Origin: Candidatus Avedoeria danica
Lineage (GTDB): Bacteria; Chloroflexota; Anaerolineae; Epilineales; Epilineaceae
NCBI GenBank assembly: GCA_016703025.1
Contig: JADJCV010000005.1
Span: 248,001-312,000 of the forward strand
DNA: 64,000 nt
Reading direction: 5' to 3'
Shown here: positions 8,594 through 16,400 of the stretch, one piece after another
Numbering within the stretch: position 1 is the stretch's first letter
Layout: the number at the start of each line of letters is the position of its first letter
The notes under the pieces: model-generated
Database searches by the model: none
The model's input: only the letters and a program-made list of their open reading frames with translations
What the model was told of the DNA's origin: nothing
Position numbers and translations under genes: made by a program

Positions 8594-8878
8594 TCAATAG
8601 CCACGCTCCTCCACGCATTCCACGATCCGCACCCGCGGCCCCGTCATCACCGTCCCCTCGACCTGCTGCCAGATGCCGCGCATCTTGGCCACGAACGCTT
8701 CGGCCATCGGCTGCGTGTCGAAGTCGAGCTCGATGATCACGTAGCGCGGGTCGTCGACGGGACGGTAGACGCGATAGCGCCGCACGCCCGACACCTCGCG
8801 GCCGGCGGGGTCGCGATCGAAGGCGGCTTTCCAGCCGTCGTAGTCGGGGACGGGGTGTTCGATCTGGACGGTGAGCAT
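8594..8878 (-). CDS. Small alpha/beta-barrel (ABM-like) protein
   Basis: A 94-residue protein starting MLTVQIEHPVPDYDGWKAAF; the pattern of a strand, a helix with DxxxWKxxFDxDP, then VRRYRVYRPVDDPRYVIIEL is that of ferredoxin-like dimeric alpha/beta-barrel proteins related to antibiotic biosynthesis monooxygenases. No catalytic residues can be assigned. The frame reaches 8899, but the ATG at 8878 has AGGAG 7 nt upstream and is the better start. Confidence 0.75.
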   Translation of the reverse strand: MLTVQIEHPVPDYDGWKAAFDRDPAGREVSGVRRYRVYRPVDDPRYVIIELDFDTQPMAEAFVAKMRGIWQQVEGTVMTGPRVRIVECVEERGY

Positions 8879-8918
8879 CGGACGACTCCTGACTTTCACG
8901 AACGGGTGCCAGTCGACC

Positions 8919-9040
8919 TCAACGCATCGCGGCGACGAAGTCCTCCGCGGTTACCTCAGCTTGGCGCAATACGCCGGCGAGCGTGGCCGTTCGAGCGCCC
9001 GCACCGCCTCCGCTCCGGAGACGCGGGGCAGTCTAGGCAT
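8919..9040 (-). pseudogene. hicA: hicA toxin remnant with internal deletion
   Basis: The ATG at 9040, 5 nt inside from the hicB stop, begins MPRLPRVSGAEAVRALER, the classic HicA start. After that the frame is wrong and stops at 8951-8953. A second frame ending at TGA 8919-8921 reads TLAGVLRQAEVTAEDFVAAM, the classic HicA C-terminus. The middle of the toxin, about 30 residues including the catalytic histidine and the RNA-binding strand, is missing. The gene is therefore dead. The upstream antitoxin is intact. Confidence 0.8.
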
Positions 9041-9239
9041 TGGCCGGAACGGTGAACGTCGTGACTACGGGGTGGCCAACCCTGCGCAGTGGAAACTCCG
9101 ACAGGAATAGCAGCGTTGCCTCACGCAGGTTGGCAACCGCCTCCTCGATCGTCTCCCCCTGCGTCGTGGTCCCGGTCTCGGGGTTGAGCGCGACGAAGCC
9201 GCCCTCTTCGGCGGGCGTGAGCACGGCGGTCAGTTCCAT
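9033..9239 (-). CDS. hicB: HicB-family antitoxin (orphan)
   Basis: A 68-residue HicB-like protein: LTAVLTPAEEGGFVALNPET, then TTTQGETIEEAVANLREATL, the degraded RNase H-like fold that neutralises HicA mRNA interferases. It lacks an added DNA-binding domain. The ATG at 9239 has AGGAG 7 nt upstream, and a TATTAT -10 box is present at 9309-9314. The order hicB before hicA with an 8-bp overlap is preserved, although hicA is inactivated by deletion, leaving the antitoxin without a toxin here. Confidence 0.85.
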   Translation of the reverse strand: MELTAVLTPAEEGGFVALNPETGTTTQGETIEEAVANLREATLLFLSEFPLRRVGHPVVTTFTVPANA

Positions 9240-9367
9240 GGATGTGCTCCTGTGGGCCGGCTGCCCGGACGTTGGCGCGATCGCGTTGCGCGAGCGATGA
9301 CCACGCACATAATAGACCGGCCGGCCTGACCGTCCATCACGGCAGGCAGGGGTGCGATTCCAGCACC

Positions 9368-9393
9368 CATGTGTACGTGACCAAGTACACATG
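9368..9393. promoter_or_regulatory. 9-bp perfect inverted repeat, candidate operator
   Basis: CATGTGTAC and GTACACATG flank an 8-bp spacer, 20 bp before the thpR start and 129 bp before hicB. The 17-bp centre distance is close to two helical turns, suiting a dimeric repressor. The regulator is unknown. Confidence 0.45.
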
Positions 9394-9413
9394 CCGACTT
9401 TGCGCGATTCCAC

Positions 9414-10013
9414 ATGCCGAATCCCCCCGCCCCCCGCGCCGTGACCGAGCCACCCCGCCGCCTCTTCGTCGCCGTGCCGCTCGACGCCCCGACGCGCCAG
9501 GCGATCGAACGCCACCTCGCCCGCCTCGGCCCGCTACCCGGCCGCCCCGTGCCGCCCGCCAACTGGCACGTGACGCTGCGGTTCCTCGGCGATGTGGACG
9601 CGCGCGGCGAAGCGGCGCTCGTGCGCGCCTTGGACGATGCGGCGTGGCCAGCCGCGTTCGCGATGACGTTCGGCCGCCTCGGCGCGTTTCCGACGGCGGC
9701 ACGGGCGCGCGTCCTGTGGCTCGGCGTCGACGAGGGCGCAGTGGCGCTCGCCCGGCTGGCATCCCTCGCGGACGGTGCAGCTGAGTCGGCGGGCCTCGGA
9801 TCGGACGGCCGCTTCGCGGCTCATCTCACGCTCTCGCGCCTGCGTCCGGGCACACCTGGCGATGTGCGGCGGCTCGTCGATGCGGCGGCCGCGGCGAGGA
9901 TTGCGACGACGGTGACCGAGGTCGTGCTCTACGAGAGCGAGCTCGGCGGCGGGCCGGCGCGCTATGCCGTCCGGCATCGGGTGGCGTTGCCGGCGGCCGA
10001 GCGTCCGGTCTAG
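9414..10013 (+). CDS. thpR: RNA 2',3'-cyclic phosphodiesterase (2H family)
   Basis: A 199-residue 2H phosphoesterase. The two catalytic HxTL motifs are HVTLRFLG (about residue 52) and HLTLSRLRPG (about residue 135), and RLFVAVPLDAPTRQAI is the typical start of ThpR/LigT proteins. These enzymes open 2',3'-cyclic phosphates on RNA and can join 2'-5' ends in reverse. The ATG at 9414 lacks a clear ribosome site; the GTG at 9441 is an alternative. It is a single gene. Confidence 0.9.
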   Translation: MPNPPAPRAVTEPPRRLFVAVPLDAPTRQAIERHLARLGPLPGRPVPPANWHVTLRFLGDVDARGEAALVRALDDAAWPAAFAMTFGRLGAFPTAARARVLWLGVDEGAVALARLASLADGAAESAGLGSDGRFAAHLTLSRLRPGTPGDVRRLVDAAAAARIATTVTEVVLYESELGGGPARYAVRHRVALPAAERPV

Positions 10014-10065
10014 CGTCGCGGGCCGATCACGGCTGCCGGGATGGCCCGGTTCCACCGTCCGTGGC

Positions 10066-10071
10066 TATACT
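10066..10071 (+). promoter_or_regulatory. -10 box TATACT
   Basis: TATACT, the -10 sequence repeatedly seen in this window, lies 96 nt before the ATG at 10168, leaving a normal leader with a GAGGGGA ribosome site. Confidence 0.4.
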
Positions 10072-10167
10072 CCCGCGCGCACCGCCAGCGACGTCACCGC
10101 TGTGCCAATCGCCACACCGGCCGGCCGTCATTCGGCGCATCCGGCGAACCACCGAGGGGAACCGTCC

Positions 10168-10677
10168 ATGAACTGGCTGATCATCGTCCTGCGCCTGATC
10201 CACATCCTGTTCGGCATCTTCTGGGCCGGCTCTATCTTCTTCATCGTCAGCTTCATGCTCCCCGCCGCCCGCGCCGCCGGGCCGGGCAGCGCCCCGTTCA
10301 TGCAGCGCTTCGCCCGCTCGGGGTTCCTGCAGGCGGCGCTCGGCTCGGGGTCGCTCACCGTGCTCTCGGGCGTGTGGCTGATGTGGCTCGTCGCCGGCGG
10401 CAACAGCGAGTGGTTCGGCAGCCCGACGGGCATCACGCTGTCCATCGGCGGGCTCGCCGCGATCGTCGCGCTCACGTTGGGCTTCGTCTTCCAGCGGCCG
10501 ACGATGAAGCGCCTTGCCGCGATCGCCACTGCGGTCGAGGCGGCCGGCGGGACGGCGACGGCCGAGCAGCAGGCGGAGCTGCCCGCATTGCAGGCCCGCA
10601 TGGGCAAGATCGCGCGGGCCGCGGCATGGTTGCTCGCGGTGGCGGTGGTCTGCATGGCGGTCGCGCGATACCTCTAG
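10168..10677 (+). CDS. Four-helix membrane protein (DUF2269/CopD-like)
   Basis: A 169-residue membrane protein with helices at about 3-25, 50-72, 83-106 and 145-168. The start NWLIIVLRLIHILFGIFWAG carries a helix-borne His, as in DUF2269 and CopD-like small membrane proteins that may bind heme or metal. A soluble helical segment (about 107-140) separates helices 3 and 4. GAGGGGA precedes the ATG at 10168. The function is unknown; the resemblance is in pattern only. Confidence 0.65.
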   Translation: MNWLIIVLRLIHILFGIFWAGSIFFIVSFMLPAARAAGPGSAPFMQRFARSGFLQAALGSGSLTVLSGVWLMWLVAGGNSEWFGSPTGITLSIGGLAAIVALTLGFVFQRPTMKRLAAIATAVEAAGGTATAEQQAELPALQARMGKIARAAAWLLAVAVVCMAVARYL

Positions 10678-10767
10678 CGCGTTGACATCGCCCGCCCCAC
10701 ACCGTCTGTCCCCGTGACGGGCGATGTCGCGACGGCAGTGCACATCCCCGCGTATACAGCGCGTCCG

Positions 10768-10794
10768 CCGATCCGACCGATCCGACCGATCCGA
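10768..10794 (+). repeat. Three tandem copies of a 9-bp unit
   Basis: CCGATCCGA occurs three times head to tail in the 5' region of the membrane protein gene at 10833. It could be an iteron-like protein site or replication slippage. Confidence 0.6.
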
Positions 10795-10832
10795 CCCTCA
10801 CATGCCGATCCACATATGGAGACGCCGCCGCC

Positions 10833-11813
10833 ATGCCGTACGTAGAGATCCTCAAGCGCGCTTGGACCCTCACCTGGCGGTACAAGATCCTGTGGCTGTT
10901 CGGCCTGCTGGCAGGCACGGGCGGTGGGATCAAGTTCGGCGACATCGGCAACGGAATCAGCCGCCGTGCCGGGTCGGCGGGCGGCCGTGGCCGGATTCCG
11001 GGAATGCCCGAAGGGATGGGCGACAGGATGCCCTGGCGGGACGGCGGCTTCGGCCCGCTGGCGATGCAGTGGCTGCTGGACAACGCCGGCATGATCGCCC
11101 TCGTCGTCGGCATCGCCCTCATCCTCGGGCTCGTCCTGCTCGTCCTCGGCATCGCCGCCAAGGGCGGGCTCGTGCACCTGTCCGCGCGCGCCGACAGCGG
11201 CGAGGCGGTGGCCGCCGGCGACGGGTGGCGGGTCGGCTTCCGGTACTGGTGGCGTACGTTCGGCACACACCTGGCCATCTTCCTGCCGATTCTCGCGATC
11301 ATCATCGCCGGGGCGATGGTCCTCGGGGCGGTGGGGATCGGCGCGATGGCGGCGTGGAACGCGGAACGCCAGGGGATTGCCGGCACCGGGGCCGTCGCTT
11401 TCATCGGACTGATGCTGCTGTTCTCTCCCTTCCTGTTCATCGCCATCTTCGCCGCCAACCTCCTCCTCGAGCTCGCGCTGCGTCACGCGATCCTGGCCGA
11501 CCAACCCGTGTTCGACGCCGTCGGCACCGCGTGGCGCAACCTGCGGGACCGCTTCCTCGACGTCTTCCTGATGTGGCTCGTCCAGTTGTTGTGCACCCTC
11601 TTGTTCGGCTTCGTGATCGCCGTCATCGCCGGTGTTGTGCTGGTCCCGGCGGTGATCGCGGGGATCGCCGCCGAGAGCGTCGGCCTCGGCATCGCCTTCG
11701 CGCTTCCCGGGCTGCTCTTGCTGCTCATCCCGGTCGCCATATACGCCGCCTGGCGATCGACGGCCTGGACGGTGTTCTGGCGCCAGCTGGTCGGGCCATC
11801 GACCGCCCCATAG
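10833..11813 (+). CDS. Multi-pass membrane protein of unknown function
   Basis: A 326-residue protein beginning MPYVEILKRAWTLTWRYKIL, a start common to Chloroflexi proteins with a glycerophosphodiesterase-type membrane domain fold. About six transmembrane helices are visible (near 22-28, 88-112, 145-175, 190-215, 245-275, 280-310), with a Gly/Arg-rich outer loop at 30-75. GGAG precedes the ATG at 10833. Its end overlaps the likely start of the next gene, so they may be co-translated. No function can be assigned. Confidence 0.65.
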   Translation: MPYVEILKRAWTLTWRYKILWLFGLLAGTGGGIKFGDIGNGISRRAGSAGGRGRIPGMPEGMGDRMPWRDGGFGPLAMQWLLDNAGMIALVVGIALILGLVLLVLGIAAKGGLVHLSARADSGEAVAAGDGWRVGFRYWWRTFGTHLAIFLPILAIIIAGAMVLGAVGIGAMAAWNAERQGIAGTGAVAFIGLMLLFSPFLFIAIFAANLLLELALRHAILADQPVFDAVGTAWRNLRDRFLDVFLMWLVQLLCTLLFGFVIAVIAGVVLVPAVIAGIAAESVGLGIAFALPGLLLLLIPVAIYAAWRSTAWTVFWRQLVGPSTAP

Positions 11814-12367
11814 TCGCCTTCGCCCACGCCGACGCCTGGACGGAGTGGCTTGCCGAGCACCACGCCGTGTCGCCCGGCGTCTGGCTGCGCCTCGCAAAGG
11901 CCGCGTCCGGCATCCCGTCGCCCACCTACGCCGAGGCGGTCGAGGTCGCCCTGTGTTATGGCTGGATCGATGGCCAGGCGAAGAAGTACGACGACGAGAC
12001 GTGGCTGCAGAAGTTCACGCCGCGCCGGCCGAAGAGCATCTGGTCGAAGATCAACCGCGAACGGGTGGCCGCGCTCATCTCCGCCGGCCGGATGCAACCG
12101 TCCGGCCTCGCGAGCGTCGATGCCGCGAAGGCGGACGGGCGCTGGGACGCGGCGTACGACTCGCCGCGGACCGCCACCGTGCCGGAGGACCTGCAGGCCG
12201 CGCTCGACGCGAACCCGGCGGCCACGGCGTTCTTCGGCACGTTGAACAGCGCGAACCGCTACGCGATCCTGTCGCGCATCCAAACGGCCAAGAAGGCCGA
12301 GACGCGGGCACGGCGGATCGAGCAGTTCGTGGCGATGCTGGAGCGGGGCGAGAAGCTGCACCCGTAG
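11777..12367 (+). CDS. YdeI/OmdA-family protein
   Basis: About 196 residues matching the bacteriocin-protection/YdeI family: SPGVWLRLAKAASGIPSPTY, EVALCYGWIDGQAKKYDDET, PRRPKSIWSKINRERVAALI and the C-terminal TAKKAETRARRIEQFVAMLE. Family members have been linked to peptide or osmotic stress tolerance, weakly. The coding frame is clear from about PIVAFAHADAW, but there is no ATG, GTG or TTG between that point and the preceding gene end; CTG at 11777, ATC at 11798 or ATA at 11810 are the only candidates. The start given here is therefore provisional. Confidence 0.75.
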   Translation: MAPAGRAIDRPIVAFAHADAWTEWLAEHHAVSPGVWLRLAKAASGIPSPTYAEAVEVALCYGWIDGQAKKYDDETWLQKFTPRRPKSIWSKINRERVAALISAGRMQPSGLASVDAAKADGRWDAAYDSPRTATVPEDLQAALDANPAATAFFGTLNSANRYAILSRIQTAKKAETRARRIEQFVAMLERGEKLHP

Positions 12368-12412
12368 GAATCCGCCCGGGAGAAGCGTCGACTCAGGGCG
12401 ATCCTCGTCGCT

Positions 12413-12474
12413 GGTTTGCATTGTGTGATTCGATGGATATAGAATCGGATCCAGTCGATTCGATTCTGCAAACC
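12413..12474. promoter_or_regulatory. Nested inverted repeats before the ArsR-DUF2087 operon
   Basis: GGTTTGCA (12413-12420) pairs with TGCAAACC (12467-12474), and AGAATCG (12441-12447) with CGATTCT (12461-12467). The stretch is clearly AT-richer than its surroundings and ends 20 bp before the ATG at 12495. It is a candidate autoregulatory operator. Confidence 0.5.
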
Positions 12475-12494
12475 AACGAAAGACGAGCCCGACG

Positions 12495-12758
12495 ATGGAC
12501 AACACTGAGACGGACAACGCTGAGATGGACAACGTGGAGACAGAAGCGCTGAAGCACCTCGCCGCGCGGTTCGACGAGCTGAGCGCATGCTTTGCCCGCG
12601 AGGCCGAACACAAGCTGACGCTGGCCCGCTCCATGCACGACGAACAGGCCGCCGTCCGCGAGCACATCAAGATCGAGGTGATGCGCGCGGCCCGCAAGAT
12701 GTTCGCCGGCAGCTACCGCGAGGCGACCGGGCAGCGCGGGTTGGTCGTGGACGGATGA
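12495..12758 (+). CDS. Small helical protein of unknown function
   Basis: An 87-residue, charged, mostly helical protein with an acidic N-terminal stretch containing repeats of the type MDN(T/A)ET, then a helix LKHLAARFDELSACFAREAE. No domain is recognised. Its stop overlaps the start of the ArsR-DUF2087 gene by ATGA (12755-12758), so the two are translationally coupled; it could be a partner or ligand-binding helper of that regulator. Confidence 0.65.
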   Translation: MDNTETDNAEMDNVETEALKHLAARFDELSACFAREAEHKLTLARSMHDEQAAVREHIKIEVMRAARKMFAGSYREATGQRGLVVDG

Positions 12759-13327
12759 GCGCCACGGGGACCGCCGAACGGGAACTGGAGACGCGCGCCG
12801 AGCTGTTCAAGGCGCTCGGGCACCCGACGCGGCTGCTGCTCGTCAACCTCATCGCCGCGGCGCCGCGGCACACCGAGGAGCTGGCCGACATCGTCGCCCT
12901 GAGCCCAGGAACGGTGTCCCACCACATCGGCCTGCTCGTGAAGGCCGGGCTGCTCACGTCGCGGCGCGACCAGTATTACCGGGTGTACAGCCTCGTCGGC
13001 GAGGCGATGGACCGGCGGCTCGGCGAGCTCGTGCGGTTGTCGCAGCCCGGATTCGGCGCTGGCGCCACGCAGGACGCGTGGCGCCAGCGCGTGCTGGACA
13101 CGTTCTTCGTCCGCGGCCGGTTGACGCACATCCCGGCCCAGCGCAAGAAGCGCCGCGTCGTGCTCGACCGCCTGGTCGAGGATTTCGAGCCGGACCGCGA
13201 CTACCCCGAGGCCGAGGTGAACCGGGTCCTCGTCGATGCGCACGACGACGTGGCCACGCTGCGGCGCGAGCTCGTGGCGGAGCGGTTGCTTGTGCGCGCT
13301 GGCGGGGTGTATCGTCGGGTGCCGTGA
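12755..13327 (+). CDS. ArsR-type regulator fused to DUF2087
   Basis: A 190-residue protein. Residues about 10-95 form a winged helix: LFKALGHPTRLLLVNLIA, then recognition-helix region LSPGTVSHHIGLLVKAGLLT, the ArsR hallmark. Residues about 120-190 form DUF2087 (RKKRRVVLDRLVEDFEPDRD, ending LVRAGGVYRRVP). The metal-binding cysteines of classical ArsR/SmtB sensors are absent (I see no Cys), so the signal is probably not a thiophilic metal. It overlaps the upstream gene by ATGA and likely regulates this operon through the inverted repeats at 12413-12474. Confidence 0.85.
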   Translation: MSATGTAERELETRAELFKALGHPTRLLLVNLIAAAPRHTEELADIVALSPGTVSHHIGLLVKAGLLTSRRDQYYRVYSLVGEAMDRRLGELVRLSQPGFGAGATQDAWRQRVLDTFFVRGRLTHIPAQRKKRRVVLDRLVEDFEPDRDYPEAEVNRVLVDAHDDVATLRRELVAERLLVRAGGVYRRVP

Positions 13328-13435
13328 GGCTCGCCGCGCGAGCGGCCGCTCGACGATCTAGTTTCAAGGGCGCAATCGACGTTGGCTCCCTGAGACCTCA
13401 ACACCACCCCCGTGCACCAGGAGGCCTTCACCGCC

Positions 13436-16400
13436 ATGCATGTGCCACACATCGGGCTGATCGTAACCGCTGGGCTCTCGCTCTTGGCACTCGGCGGCGC
13501 CTCGCTGCGGAACGAACCGTACGGCAACGGGGATCGCGGCGGAAGGGCCAACGCGGCGCTCGCCGCAGTTCATTCAACGGCGTACTTGCCGCTGACCCTC
13601 GCCGACGCGTCGCCGGAGGTCAGCCCGGGTACCGTCGAGCGTGCCATCGGCCGCGACGGGCCGCTGGGCCGTTGGGCGAACTTCAGCAGCACGACACCCG
13701 CCAGCGCGATCGCCTTGACGCCCGACGGCCGAACGCTGTGGCAGGCCAGCTCGGGCGGCGCGGTTCAGTGGGACATCCTGAGCGGGCGGCCGACGGTGTT
13801 CACAGCGCTCGACGGGCTGCTCTCCAATGGCCAGCTGGAGGTCGCCGTCGGCCCGGACGGCTCGACGTGGTTTGCTGCGGAAGACGGCGTCAGCCGCCGC
13901 GATTCGGCTGGCGCTTGGACCGTCGTTTCGCGCCGCGACGTCCCCGCCTTCAACCAGCTGCGCACGGTGGGCGTGGCACCGGACGGCACCGTGTACGCCG
14001 GCGGGTGGGGCGGCCTGTCGCAGCGCATCGACGACTCCTCGTGGACGCCCGTGCCCGGGGCGCCGAACGGGATCATCCACGACATCGCGTTCGCCCCCGA
14101 TGGCACGATCTGGGTCGCGACGGATCACGGCGCTGACCAGCGATGGACCGATGGGACGTGGCACCATCATGGTCTTAGCGACCGTTCGACGGCCCGAGAA
14201 GCGTCCATCGCCGTCGCCGCGGACGGCACCGCCTGGCTGGGCACGATCGACTCGAACTGCGGCTCCGCAACGGTTTGCGGCGCTGCGGCGCGCATCTCGC
14301 TGGACGGTACGGTGACGGTCTGGACGCGCGACGACGGGCTGCCGATGTCGGCGGTCAACGGCGTCGCCGTCGATGCCGACGGCGGTGCCTGGTTCGGCGC
14401 GTACGCCCATCCGACAACCCAGGTCCGGACCGACGGCCTCGCCCACCTCTCCGCCGACGGCACGTGGTCGACCATCGCACCGACCGCGGACGCGGCGCTC
14501 GATCAGGTCCTCGACCTCGCCATCGATGGCAGCGGCACGCTCTGGGCCGCCACGGGCCGCGGCGTCGCCCGTCGCGCCGCCGACGGCAGCTGGCGAACGT
14601 GGAGCACCGTTGCCGTCGACAGCCTGCCGATCCCGGACGCCCAAGCCGGCGTCGTCTTCGACGCGGCGTCCGACAGCACCGGCCGCTTGTGGTTCGGCAC
14701 ACTGTCCGGCCTGGTGCTGCGGGAGGCCGACGGTGCCTGGCGACACCTGCCGGTACCGAGCGACGTGCAGGCGCAGTTCGTCGAGGCCGTTGCGGTGGAC
14801 GCGCGCGGCGACGTCTGGGTGGGCACGCGGCACGGGCTATTCATCTATCGACCCGGTGGCGACCCGGCGTGGCGGGAACCGCTGGGCGGCCGGTTCATCG
14901 TGGATGGGTGGGTCCAGGACATCGCGATCGGACCGGACGGCGACGTTTGGGTCGGGTTGTTCGACGGCCTGTTCCATCGATCGCGTCCGGACGGCGGCTG
15001 GACGATCTTCTCCGGTCTCGACCTCCTCCCGGACGACAACGTCCTGGACGTCGAGGTCGATCGCGACGGGCTGGCATGGATCGCGACGATCTCCGGCGTC
15101 GTCACGATCGATCGCTCCGACAACGTGACCCGCCTGGTGGCTCCCACTGCCCCGGCATGCCAGACGCGGGATATTGGCATCGGGCCCGACGGCACGGTCT
15201 GGTTCGGCCCCAACGGCTTCGGCTGCTACACGATCAGCCGCCGCGCACCGGACGGCACATGGTCGCACATCCCATACGGCACGCATCCGCTGGAATCGGT
15301 GGCCGATATCGCCGTAGATGCCGCGGGCAACACCTGGTTCGGCTCGATGTGGGAACGCGGCGGCATCGCCGTCCATCGTCCCGACGGCACGTGGCAGCAC
15401 TTCGACCCGCGCGACGGCCTGGCTGGCGGTTCGGTCTGGTCCGTGCTGGCCGCCGTCGGAACCGGCGGGGAGAACGACGTCTGGGTGGGAACGTTCAACG
15501 GCCTCACCCGGATCAGGCAGCCCGGCACGCCGGCCACCGACCCGACGGCCGCGGCCATGCCGCCCACCCCGACGGCCATCGCCAGCGCGACGCCCGACCG
15601 GAGCGGCGGCCTGCCGCCGGTGCGCGGCCGGTGGCGCCATGAGACGGACGCGAACGGTGTGGTGGCACTCGACATGAAGCGGGGCGACGCGCATACGCTT
15701 TGGGCCGCCACGTGGGGCGGCCTCGTGGCCTGGGACTTGGCCACGGGGCGGAGCACCAAGTTCACCGTAGCGGACGGCTTGCCCGACCACACCGTCTCGG
15801 CCGTTCGGGTGGCGGATGACGGTACGGTATGGATCGGCACGCGCTCGCACGGCGCGGCCCGCCGCTGGCCGGACGGGCGGATCGAGCGGCTGCCGAGCAG
15901 CGAAGCGGCGCGTTCAAACGACATCCTGGCCATCGAGATCGCTCCGGATGGCAGCGTCTGGTTCGGGCATGGCCGCGGCGCCGATCGCTTGCCGACGACC
16001 GGGATCCGGGAGCGGTTCGACTTCGAGGACGGGACGATTGCACCCACCATCACATCCATGGCTTTCGATGCCAAGGGCAACGGCTTCTTCGGAAGCTACG
16101 CTTCCGGTCTTAGCGTGCGCAGTGCGGACGGCCGCTGGAGCCGACTGACCGAGCGCCAGGGGTTGAGGTCGGACCAGATCTCGACCGTTGCTGCGGCTCC
16201 CGACGGGGCGGTTTGGATCGCCAGTTACGGCTATGCTGACAATCGCGCCGTCCGCTTCGTGGACATCCTCAAGCCTGACGGTTCCGTATCCCCTCTTGCC
16301 CCGGTTCTGCCGGGCGGCGATCCTGTGATCCGACGCATTCGGTTCGACGCCGCCGGCCAGGCCTGGATCGCGACCAGCCAGGGGCTCTTGGCGCCCGACC

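Noticed and set aside
9033..9239. Functional HicAB toxin-antitoxin system
   Set aside because: The toxin lacks its middle part and changes frame; only the antitoxin is intact.
10724..11776. Plus-strand upstream extension of the YdeI-like gene
   Set aside because: It overlaps the membrane protein gene in another frame and is Arg/Pro-rich shadow sequence.
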